Assembly (NCBI GenBank): GCA_021613535.1
Contig: CP075492.1
Coordinates: 7,626,001 to 7,690,000, forward strand
Direction: 5' to 3'
DNA length: 64,000 nucleotides
DNA from: Adineta vaga
Taxonomy: Eukaryota > Rotifera
Shown: piece after piece, positions 40,527 through 51,300 of the stretch
Position numbering within the stretch: the stretch's first letter is position 1
Layout: each line of letters opens with the position of its first letter
Translations under genes and position numbers: made by a program
The notes under the pieces: model-generated
What the model saw: the letters and a program-made list of their open reading frames with translations, nothing else
Database searches by the model: none
What the model was told of the DNA's origin: nothing

Positions 40527-41406
40527 GGGCTTGTCCAAACGTAACGATGTGACATTTTTACATATTGTTTTTTAATTATCTCTTGAACGAGAACAGCTGA
40601 AGAGCTCGTTCAAATAGCATTCGATGAAGCTCGGTTTCCTCTACAAGGGATACAAGAATGAGTGCATTTGGTTTAGTCATCGAGTATCTATGAAGAATTT
40701 AAGATCGCGTAACACTGTGACATAAAAGGACCCTCAGTATCGAGTAATCCACCTTTCTTTCTCATTTCCAGCGCAAGACACTTCACAATCGAAAGGCTGT
40801 GACGACAAAAGTTGTAGAGCTTTAGATGAGCTTCCTGATAGTAAAAAGAATTTTCTTTTCTGCCCCCTCCATCGAATAAAACATGCAAAAAGCAAATGTA
40901 ACGCTGTGACATTTTTCGTAACGTTGTGACTCAGTTTTTTGTTGACCAATTTTGAGGCACTTAAAATGCTCAGAATGATCTCATATTTTAAGATGCTGGT
41001 CCTTCAATGTAGACCAGCATGCTACCAGAAAATCAGATTGATACATGAATCTGGAAGCTCCTAAATCAAGCCGCAAGTCGAAAAATGTGTGAAAGTCTAT
41101 GGATCGTCTGTAACTACAAAAACGAAAAGTAAATACACCATTTTGTAGAGAATGAAATTCTGCGTCGAAGGGTAACCTTTCCGGATAACTCTGAAAAAGT
41201 TTTTAACTCAAAAGTTTCAAAATACGGTTTTTCAAAAGTTTAAAACTGAATTTCTTAGAACAAAAAGTGGTTTGTTCGCCAAATGAGTGGCAGATTCGTA
41301 ATCAGCGTGAAAAACTGCATCGAAAAACCTATTCCAATAAATGGAATTCGAAAAAATTTTTTTTCAAAACTTGATCAGCGAAGTGTCGGGTTGCGTGGAC
41401 AAGCCC
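40527..41406. mobile_element. 880-bp non-autonomous DNA transposon
   Basis: The left end GGGCTTGTCCAAACGTAACG (40527) and the right end, read on the minus strand as GGGCTTGTCCACGCAACCCG, form an imperfect terminal inverted repeat with the first 11 bases identical. Both ends are flanked by ACTT (40523-40526 and 41407-41410), a 4-bp target-site duplication. Words of the form GTAACGxTGTGACA recur inside (about 40539, 40709, 40897 and 40917). No intact transposase is present. A minus-strand 74-codon frame at 40688-40912 could be a remnant. A 4-bp duplication fits Sola-like elements among others, but the family cannot be fixed from this alone. Confidence 0.75.
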
Positions 41407-41647
41407 ACTTGTTGTCAGGTTTGTAGAACAAACTATGAGAGTGACTATCTTTTTTCACGCTAAAAATGTTAATTGATTACTATCTTCATCATGTTATCGA
41501 AAGAAACAGTGCGCATCGATAAAAACGTGGTCCAAACAAATTTTTACACGAATTTTCTGCTTTCTGATGACGTGTTTTATCAACAGAACGAAACACGTCA
41601 CCGATAAATAAATATGAGTGCGTGAATAACTATTTAAATGTGAATAT

Positions 41648-43134
41648 ATGTCATTTGTTATTTATTTAGCGATGGCGTCAACAAATGAAATAGGTTTGGC
41701 AACTGAACGTGTTCGATGTTCAACAGAAATCGATTTAAATGATCTTCATTGTTCAACTATTTGTGAAAATATTCTGTGGAAACCAGTTTCTTGTCAGCAA
41801 TGTGAAACTCATTTCTGTCAGATGTGCATTTCAAAATGGATTGAAAAAAATCCCAATCAATGTCCACTACGATGCAACAGTTTTATTCAACGACCATGTT
41901 CAAAATTTATTGCAAGACAATTAGCTAAACTACAAGTAGCTTGCATATATCAATCCAACGGTTGTAATGAAGTATGTTTGATTGTTTATTTTCTTTATTT
42001 GAATGAATCATTCATTGAAGATTGTTCCATATGATTCACTCGAAAAACATGAATTAACCTGCCATTATCGATATGTAAAATGTAATGGTTGTCTCTCGGA
42101 AATGTTACAAAAGGATTTAATTGAGCATCAATCTCAGTGTACATCCGTTGTAATTACATGTGAAGATTGTAAAATGAATTATAAACCAAACGATATTAAC
42201 ACACAGCATTCTGATCGATTCTGTCTCAAGGAACAACTTCGACAACTAAAACGTGAATCACAAATTGAAATTCAACAATTGAGAGAACAACTCCAACAAA
42301 CACAAAGTAAATCAAAACAAATTAAAGTTAATTCGATTGGAATATTTTTGTATATTTAAGATGAACAAACAACAGCATTAGTATTGCGAGGGATTATTTC
42401 AAATGATGTAAGTTCACATCTGTTTGAAACAATGAATTATATACATTGAATCATTTCTGAATTAGGATACGTTACAACGACAACATTTTCCATCAACAGC
42501 AGAAATCGACCTACTTCATAGAAATCGAATTGTTCCTGGCAAAGACTCAGAAACGATAGTTATCAATAAATTATTTTGTGCAGAATGTCACAATGTTATG
42601 TGGAGACCAATTTGTTGTCGAAATTGTGGAAATATATTCTGCAAAAGATGTCGTCCTCAAGTCGGTTTTTTCAATAAAATTACGACATTTTTTGGTGGTC
42701 AACGTCCTCGACATGGAAGAAATAATTGCGAAATTTTTGAAGAAGGACCAATACCTGACGATATTGTTACTGGTTTAGCCAGATTGCAAATTCGTTGTGC
42801 ATATGCTCCTAATGGTTGTCGAGAAACTGTATTCTATTACGATCTTGAAGAACATGAAATGCAATGTGAATTTGAATTGATCCCATGCCAAATATGTGAA
42901 TTGCCTTTGTCAGGACGATTACCAACGACTGAACATACACTGCGTTCATGTTTTGAAGAAATGTATCAAAAAAATCCTGCCGGAATTCAACAACAATTTA
43001 TGGCACTTTTAGATTCTATTGAAAAAGTTCAAACAGATAATCGTGTTCTTAAAGCGAGTATGGACAGTATGAGAACTCAAATGAACCATTTGAAAGAAAC
43101 ATGCGAAAAGAAAGCTACTAGAGATGACAAATAA
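41648..43134 (+). CDS. Double RING/TRAF-type zinc-finger protein
   Basis: Four exons (41648-41971, 42021-42306, 42361-42407, 42466-43134), 441 residues, or 433 from the ATG at 41672. The first module has a RING-like block (CENILWKPVSCQQCETHFCQ) and TRAF-type zinc fingers (CIYQSNGCNE, HELTCHYRYVKC), then a Gln-rich coiled coil. The second module repeats the order: a RING-like block (CAECHNVMWRPICCRNCG), TRAF-type fingers (CAYAPNGCRE, HEMQCEFELIPC) and a C-terminal coiled coil. TRAF-type proteins act as E3 ligases or signalling adaptors. No MATH domain follows. The short third exon joins the modules in frame. The alternative is two adjacent genes, but the frame and splice sites support one. Confidence 0.75.
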
Positions 43135-43472
43135 TTCAAGTTCTTTTTTTGTTTCATTTATTTTCAAGTAAATATTGATAGCTTTCTATATCTAGCGATG
43201 ACTCTATTCTTCAAAACCATTGTATTGTTTCTCGATGAGTAGACATTTGCTCTTCTTTTGAACTGGTCGATTTTTAGTTCCCATCGTTTTTTTCCATTGT
43301 AAATCCCATGAAATGAATTAAGCCTGATCCTTGGAATGATAACATGGATAAGTTTTATTTATCTAATGGTAATTGCAAAGATAGTTAATTAACAAAAAAA
43401 ATAACTAATTTATTCATTGCCTTGTATTGATATGTTTCAGTCCATACATCGCTTTCCGTTAATGATTCAGTG

Positions 43473-43633
43473 CAGAGCTCCGCGTGGAATGGGATGGGAC
43501 GAAAAAAATCATCCCATAGGATAATTGTTTTCTTTGTGCATCCCATGGTATGGGACAAATATTTTTTTAAATGATGGGATGGGATGGGACAAAAAAATTT
43601 CGTCCCATCCCGTCCCATCCCGTCCCATCCCAT
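43473..43633. repeat. GGGATGGGACG palindromic repeat cluster
   Basis: GGAATGGGATGGGACG at 43486 faces reverse-complement copies (GTCCCATCCC repeated) up to 43633. The 43572-43633 part alone is a hairpin with arms of GGGATGGGATGGGAC and a loop of A/T. Upstream, CAGAGCTCCGCG at 43473 resembles a hAT-type terminus, but no matching second end was found. Confidence 0.55.
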
Positions 43634-44333
43634 GATTTAACAAAAAATACATATCACTATTTATATAAATACAAAAAATAAATAACGGAGTAAATTAGAG
43701 TGATAAATGAATATCTCCTCATCAGCTCCCTCAAGAATAAAGGGCTTTGGGCCTTATATTATGTCGCGACACATTCGGTTCAAAACCTGGCTAAATATCC
43801 GCCAAAATACACACAATTCTCCCGAAAATTTCCTTCCAGTGGCCTTCTAAGAATGATGAATGGGTTATATTAGTTCAAATTTAGAGTATCTTTATTTTGA
43901 TCGAGATTACCATCTAATTAGTATGCCTTGTAATCACTCAAAGAGTCTTTTAAAAAGCACATTTTTAAGTTGTTTTTGTTGCATAATTTCGACGAATATC
44001 CATGTTTTTTTTCGATAAATCGAGAATTTCTATAGAAAACTTGTCCCACGAGATGGGTTGGGATTTTTCAAGAGAATGTCTTTCACGATCGTACAGTTAA
44101 TCTCTTCTGTGAATAAGATAGCCATTCAGTATGGATTTCTATATAGCTTTCATTTCGCTTTTTGAAAGTTTGTCTGTCTGTCTGGCTAAGTCAATCAGAA
44201 TGCAGCATACATAAAATATTAAAAACTAATCGTTAGCCACTACATAAAGTTTGACGGAAAGATTATTGGCGTCAAGGAATTTGAATATGGTGTTACTTTT
44301 TTAACTTTTCTTAGAATCACGTTTTTCTATTGG

Positions 44334-44370
44334 GGGGTATGGGTTAGGAGAATAGCCTAACCCACACCCT
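44334..44370. repeat. G/C-rich hairpin
   Basis: GGGTTAGG (44341-44348) pairs with CCTAACCC (44356-44363) across a 7-base loop, with further G/C pairing outside. It ends in CCCACACCCTCA, a word shared with the hairpin at 45756. Confidence 0.5.
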
Positions 44371-45427
44371 CATGAGTTGCCTAGTTCGAATTATAACATA
44401 AATGCACATTTAGCTATATAATATCACTTCAAAAATAAATGACAAAACTTGAACTAGATTGTTTCTATAAAACAGGAATACTTTTTCTTCTATCTATAGT
44501 TAATTATAACTCACGTAGAGTATATTTCTGTAAAAATAGGAATAGGTAGGAATAGTTTTATTTCAGTTGGTATTCAATACAATACAAAAATATACACATA
44601 TATCTCTGTTTACGAATTTTGTTTACTGAAAACAAAAGCTAAATCTTTATCTAACAACAACTATATCTATAAACGCTTTTACAAAATCATCATTTATATT
44701 CGAAGTCGAATTAGGCAGCTACTCTTAAATCTCTTTTTAATTGCTCAATAGAAAAACTTTTTCCGAAGAAAAATGTTTTTAAGTTAAACCATTTAAATAA
44801 TTCTATTATTTCTTCATTGATACTAAAAAGACGAAATATTCTGAAACAAAGCATTCGAAAATCGTCAAAATAGCTTACTATGAATTGTTGTGTTCGGAAT
44901 CTTTATTATAATCAAATGGAACTACAGAGTCAACAGATGCTTTTGTTTTACAATCCTATAAAAAGATTTTTATCATTCAGGACATGATATATGATTGATA
45001 CAATATATCGTAAAATAGCATACGAAGTAAAACTAATGCTACAAAATGTCGATCCTTATATTTCTTTAAAGACACAATTGTGGAAGAAAATTTTTTATCA
45101 TTTGAAAGAACATTTTCTTCTATGACCGTATGTATAAAGAAAAACTTTAACAGTTACCATTTGATATCACTACTTTTGCATCATGTTTCCTTTTTTGACT
45201 TACTCGAAAACGAACAAGAAGCTTATTTTCTGATAATTCCATTGAAAGTTCAATTTTTTTACCATTGTTGGCGTATGTTAACCAATCGTTTTTGACTTGT
45301 TTAAAATCTTTTTTCTGTAATTCAACGACCTTTTAAAAACAATATGAAATTTTAATTGAAAAAAAGATTTTCTTTACCACATCATTTTTTACAAGATGGT
45401 AAAAAGTGTGCATACAATAGCCTATTT

Positions 45428-45717
45428 GAATTCTTTCTGAATTTATAAAAAAGAAAAAGATTTCATTTCCGACTGAAATCATGGGTCTTCATGATTACAT
45501 ACCTCTATATATAGATACATTCATACCTTCATTCTTTATTAATTTTGAAGTGGCCATATCTTTGGGTCTACGGGTAGAAGGGTCTACGAGCGTTTTAATT
45601 TTAAATATGATTTATGAAGATATATATGTAATCACTAATCGACTGAGTAGACCCGTATACTCAGGGTTCTGTGAAAAAAATCATGGTCTCTTGTGATTTT
45701 GAATTCAGAAAGAATTC
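45428..45717. repeat. 290-bp segment bounded by inverted repeats
   Basis: GAATTCTTTCTGAATTT at 45428-45444 is repeated in inverted orientation at 45701-45717 (16 of 17 positions match). Inside, GGGTCTAC words face GTAGACCC near 45645. MITE-like in size, but no target-site duplication could be fixed. Confidence 0.45.
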
Positions 45718-45768
45718 TTGAGGGTGGGGTAGGTGTCTCTTTCCTTCACCGACACCCACACCCTCAAG
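45717..45768. repeat. Imperfect hairpin CTTGAGGGTG/CACCCTCAAG
   Basis: CTTGAGGGTG at 45717 pairs with CACCCTCAAG ending at 45768, and GGTGTC pairs with GACACC inside. It directly abuts the preceding inverted repeat. Confidence 0.5.
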
Positions 45769-45996
45769 ACGAAAGTATTATACTTTCATCGTTACATTTT
45801 ATGAATCTATACTTGATCTATTTCACAGACACTTACTACCCTCAATCTTCGATCATTCAATTTTCATGACAATGAAATAAGTACCGATGAACAACAACAT
45901 ACTGAAAATTTGCTTAGAAATATATTAGCTATATAAGAATGATCTATTTGGTAATTAAATCGGCGCCAATACAATTAATCATTCATAGACATTTGC

Positions 45997-47238
45997 ATGA
46001 TATCAAATAATGAATCTTCTCTATTGTCACGTAAAACAATTGTTGATCCTCATTTAATACTTCAAACTTATCATAAAAATTGTATGTATAAAATAAAAAC
46101 AGAATCGATAGAGAAAACATTTTGTGAAGTCTCAACACAATGTGAAAATTCACTAGATCATTGTCATATCGATGAACAAACGCAAGTATCACAATCGAAT
46201 GAATCAAAAGATACTCAAACTTCTTATCTCTATTCACGTATTCCTGTAAAAAACCATCTACATTCTCTTTCATCAAAATCTGCACTTCAACATCAGACAA
46301 CAAGAAAGCATACATTTATTAATCCATATGCACTTATTGATCGAGTAAATCAAGGTGAAGATTTTCTAAAATTTCTTTACAAACAAAATTCAGAACTAAA
46401 CTTAATCTATACAACATTTCTTAAACATCTTCTCAAATACACCAATACTTTTCTTTTATCCTTACAACAAAAACATAGTTTATATGATATTTATCGACAA
46501 GATATGATTCGGTAGATTAGTTCTCTCAAAAATTTCTTTTATCACGTATAATTCTTCTTCAGATACGTAATTATTCTACAAGAACATATTAATGAACTTC
46601 GAACGAAAGTAAACATTCTTCGAGAAGCAAATAAAAATTTTGCGTTATTTCGTAAACATTTTCATAAAACAACTCGATATAAATCTGAATTGGAAGATCT
46701 ATTGATTAAACATGATAAACATCAGAAACGTATCTCTGATCAATCTGAATCAGGTATGAATCGCATGAGCATGAACAAAAAATAGAAATCTATTTCATTG
46801 AAGTGAAATATCAAGAACAATTCTTCGAAATCTATCAAAGAACTTGTATTCAATTACGAACAATAGAACAACAACGTCTTGTTGCTATTCGAGAACAAAT
46901 GAAATTTGCTATGAATCTAACACTCACATCTTTTGGTGAAGAAAAAAAAGTTATGCTAGATAAAAAACAAATTTTCTTCGATTATTTTAGATGACTATAA
47001 TTTATTTGCTTCAACTAATTTTGATCAATTATTAAATAGTTGGGATGATCAATACAAAGTAGCTATCGATCATTGGTCACATTTTCCTGCTCATGCGAAT
47101 GTTTCTCAACAATATCCTTCATTACTTTTACTCGATGAAATCAAACAAATTGTTGATGAATATCACAATCATCGACAATTCAATTTCACCCATAAAAATA
47201 CTCAAATGATAACTTTGTTAAACGAATCCAATTCATAA
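45997..47238 (+). CDS. Coiled-coil protein of unknown function
   Basis: Four exons (45997-46511, 46563-46753, 46804-46935, 46991-47238) give 361 residues in continuous phase. The first 110 residues are Ser/Thr/Gln-rich. From about 125 onward the sequence is helical, with heptad-like Leu/Ile spacing (LYKQNSELNLIYTTFLKHLL, then LQEHINELRTKVNILREA). The length and spacing of the helices recall an F-BAR-type bundle, but I see no diagnostic motif. No signal peptide or TM is present. The third intron uses a GTGAAG donor, the least secure junction. Function unknown. Confidence 0.6.
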
Positions 47239-47345
47239 TATCAGATTTAAAATAGAAATACATGCAATATTTTATTTCGTTTCTCGTATAATAGGTATAA
47301 GTATTGATAGAATATAATGTCATATTCTTTCACGTGAAAATAAAT

Positions 47346-47735
47346 TTATTTATCAGCATTGATTTGATTCTCTTCCCGTCGATGTTCCAATAAGACTAGA
47401 TTACCTTCATCTGTTCGAACGATTAATTGTTCTCCACCTTGAACTTCCAAAGTTTCGATACTATCAATGAAGCCACAAATATTCCGTTCTGTATTCAATT
47501 TTTCTAGCGGACCAGCCATTTTTGTTGCTTCCACGGCGGTATGCTCCCATTGATCACTTTCAGCAATATATCGAAAAGTACATTTTATAGTATTAATAAT
47601 ATGCACTTCAAAATGAAAAACATCAGCATTTTTATCATCACGTGTTATTTTAAATTGACAACCAAAACATTCAGGATGTTGTGGATAGTCTATAATGTTC
47701 CATTCACCTTCAATATTGTTTACTTGAGATAACAT
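47346..47735 (-). CDS. Small protein of unknown function
   Basis: 129 residues from the ATG at 47735. The longer frame begins at TTG. Composition is that of a real folded protein with alternating beta-like stretches (FHFEVHIINTIKCTFRYI, LIVRTDEGNLVLLEH), as in small calycin or beta-barrel proteins. EGEWNIIDYPQHPECFG near the start resembles a lipocalin-like GxW opening, but only weakly. No signal peptide, no introns. The gene is convergent with the preceding coiled-coil gene, with about 107 bp between stops. Confidence 0.55.
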   Translation of the reverse strand: MLSQVNNIEGEWNIIDYPQHPECFGCQFKITRDDKNADVFHFEVHIINTIKCTFRYIAESDQWEHTAVEATKMAGPLEKLNTERNICGFIDSIETLEVQGGEQLIVRTDEGNLVLLEHRREENQINADK

Positions 47736-48307
47736 TTTTTGTTGAATTAATTCAGAATACAAACGAATACACCACCTTTATATTTTTATAGTCTATTTGT
47801 TGTTGATATCTGTATCGAAAAATAAATGTGTATTTCGTACATAGCACACAAAAGATACAATAGGATGAGCGAAGAAATATACGTTATTTTGTATTTGTTT
47901 TGCATTCTCAATCCTTCCTTACCGTTATAGAATGTTATTTATCATATTATTCATAAACATCAATAGAACTGATTGTTTCGAAAATGAATGAATAAATAAG
48001 TGACATCATACGTAATTAGCTGAAATTGTAGAACGGTGCAATACGTACGTTATTCATTCAAATTGCTCTGAATGAATAACTATTAATAAACTTGAACTTG
48101 CATGATTGAGAGAAGTAATTAAATACCCATACCCATTTTACTTCACAATTCAATATACATGATATTAATGCTTTGTTATCAAAGTACAAAAAAGAGTATA
48201 CAAAAAATCTAAGTATGAAAATAAACAAAAGAAAAACAAATATTATCTAGCAAAAAAAAACACCTTTTACATGATCAATAGTTGCGCTATCATGTAATAA
48301 CAAATAT
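47736..48307. other. Intergenic
   Basis: 5' flank of the small unknown gene and 3' UTR of the STRA6-like gene. No gene was seen. Confidence 0.5.
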
Positions 48308-51300
48308 TTAAACTTCCGTTATATTTGAGAAACTACCCTGTGAATCTTTTCGATGAATTGGTGCAGATGTTGTTCTCAAAGATTTCTTTTCAACAGATTT
48401 ATCTGGTTTTGATTTGTCAGTTGTTGAATTTTTCTTCGATTTCTCATTATTTGTATTTAATTGACGTGGAAATTGATATGGGGATCTACTTGGTACTCGT
48501 TGAATAATACCAGTAATTGGTTCAATAATTTGAGGAGTGAGAATAGCAGCTGTACCAACTTTTTCTTCCAACGGTCGTTGAGGTGGTGGTCCATAAATAT
48601 AACAATGTGGATGTTTTTTCTGTGCTCTTCTTAATTCTTGTTGATGCCATGCTTGCATATGTTGAGAATGACTCATCTGTGAACGTAATGTAGAGAAATT
48701 TGTAATGGAAGAACCGTTTGCCATGGGATAATCAGCTGTAGATTGATTCGACTCAGGAACAGCTTGAAATATTGGTGTACCATTGAATTGTGTAGCTACT
48801 ATCGGTGTTGGATGAAGAGATGCTTGACGTTGATAGGATGGACGCTTTAGTTTAGTTCCATCAGAACTAGTAGATGGTGGTTGAATGTTAACGATTGGTA
48901 GTTGTTGAAAGCGTGTCTTAGGAATAATATCAGATTTTGTTTGTCCTATATCTGGCTGGCTAATAACTGACGGTGCATAAGAACGAGAAGTATTGGGTTG
49001 TTGAGCAGTAACATCATATAACATACAAGAACGAACAGCAATATATCGTTCTGCTGGACTTTGAGGAAAATTATCGATAAAAGGCGCATTTGCAGGTACT
49101 GAAAGAAGGCGTTTGACTGTTGGAGAGCGTACTTCAAGGGAGACTGGTATATCTGGTGATGGTGTTATTATTCTGAAAGAAAGAAAGAAAGAAAGAAAGA
49201 GAGAAAAAAATGTATTGTAATCTATCAATGAAATTACACATTTTCAAATTAGCATACTGTATTCTTTTTTGTTTCATTTCAGGAGCATTAGCAGGTGTAA
49301 TTGGTTGTTGAGTAGGTTCAATAGCAACTGCTTGTTGTTGCTGTTCATCAATTAGATTACTTCGTTGTATACGTAATAGAGCGAGACGACTTTGAGCTTG
49401 TTTTCTTAGATCGAATAGATGATAATTATTCAGAATAGTATATGCAAGAAACCAACGAAAACGTGCTTGTTTACGTTTTAGAATTTTTTCTAATTTGCGA
49501 CCTTCTTCTGGATCAATCAGATGAGTAAGAGTCGAATAAGCTGTAGATATATGACCAACCGTTATTTGCTTGGATCGTATAGGCTTTTCTAACGGTTGAT
49601 TCTCTTCATCATCTGACCCTTCTTCTTCTTCGTCCTCCTCATCCTCCTCTTCTTCTTCTTCTTCTTCTTCTTCTTCCTCATCTGACTCTTCTTCTTGATC
49701 AGTTTCAACCGTAGATTCTTCTGTTTGTTGTTCTTCTTTCAATGTATATTGTGATGATCGTTTACTTGCTTGTTTTATTGAATGATTTGATGTTGATTGA
49801 ATCGATCCTGTATGTGAATATGAACGATTTATAATACCTGAGGGAACTGTGTCTTGAATGATTTCAGAGTAATGACTACTATCATCATTCGTATTGCTAT
49901 GACTATGTGATAATGACGAATTTGTTGAACGTCGTTGAATTAATGATGGTGTATTTTGCTGAGCTTGACGATATGATATAGTTCGTAGAGGATTTACATC
50001 GTTTGGTTTTGATGCTTGATCATACGAAGGTGGAGAATAGACTGTATTCAATCTAGCTACACGTTCTTCGTCTGTGGGTATTGTATCATAATGATTGTCT
50101 TCTTTTGTACGTTGAAAATCCGTAGAAATCTTTGGAACCATTCGACCTACTATATCATATGATGCTAACCGTGTTTGTTGTGTAGGTGCAGATGTTAACA
50201 TACTACCATCATCAAGTGCTTCTGGTGATGGTTGTTTGCTTGCTTGTCGATCAAGTATGGGTTGCTTATTAGGCATGATCATTCTAACAGTATCATAGTT
50301 TTTAACAATACGTCCACCATCATCATCTTCATCTTCTTCTTTTAAGACTTCTTTTTTCGGAGTTTTTTCTTTTGATTTCTTTTTTTTAACTGGTTCATGT
50401 CGTTTCGATGCACCATCCTCATCTTCATCATTATCTTTTTTAGCTTTGATTTTTCGTTGTTCTTTTTCTTTTTTCTTCTTCTCTAATTCTTGTTTTTTCT
50501 TTTGAGCAGCCATTTGTTTTTGTTTTGATACACCACCATCATCGTCATCATCATTGATATCTTGTTTTACTTTCGCTTTTTGTTGTTCTTTCTGTTTTTT
50601 CTTTCTCTCTAATTCTTCTTTCTTCTTTTGAGCTGCTATTTGTTCTCGTTTTGAAATTCCTCCATCATCATCGTCATCGAGGCGATTCACTTGTTTTTTC
50701 TTCTTTTCTGCCTCTTTCTTCTTCTTTTTCTTCTCTTCAAGTTCTTGTTTCTGTTTGGCAATTATCTTTGAGTTAATACCACCGTCATCATCATCATCAT
50801 CATCTTCGTCATCTTCAGCTAAATCTTGTCGTCGAGGTATACGAGGTGGTGAAGATTGTTGTATAGGTAGTAAGACAGGTGGTTGTTGTGGTATTATTTT
50901 CGATATGGCAGATATAGATGGTGGTTTCATTCCACCATCATCATCAAAATTATCTTCGTTATCCTTGTCTTCTCCTGATGGAAGATCTGCACGAGGTGGT
51001 ATGGGAGGTGCAGGATCAGATGGTGGTGGTAAAACTGGTTGTTCTTGTGGAATAAGTCGTGCAATAGTTGAAATATCTGGTGTGGCAGGACCACCGTCAT
51101 CTTCTGGTTCTTCATCGATATCATTATCAATACTTGGTTTTCGTGGTTTAGATTTTTGACTGCCTTTATCTGAATTCTAATATTAAGGACAAAAAAATCC
51201 AAATGAAAATATCTAAATGTTCTACATGAATCTTACTGATGATGGACTCGGAGATTTTTTCTGAGTCTTTGTTTCTCTTATGGAAAGACCTTGTTCTTCA

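Larger units (their letters stand above)
43135..45996. other. 2.9 kb repeat-rich intergenic region
   Basis: Holds several inverted-repeat structures described separately (43473-43633, 44334-44370, 45428-45717, 45717-45768), a short TGTC run near 44170 and no convincing gene. The plus-strand frames at 45080-45295 and 45481-45696 lie in or near repeats and show no protein-like composition. Confidence 0.5.

Noticed and set aside
50755-51159. Plus-strand Ser/Gly-rich frame of 134 codons
   Set aside because: Antisense shadow of the Asp-rich STRA6-like tail.
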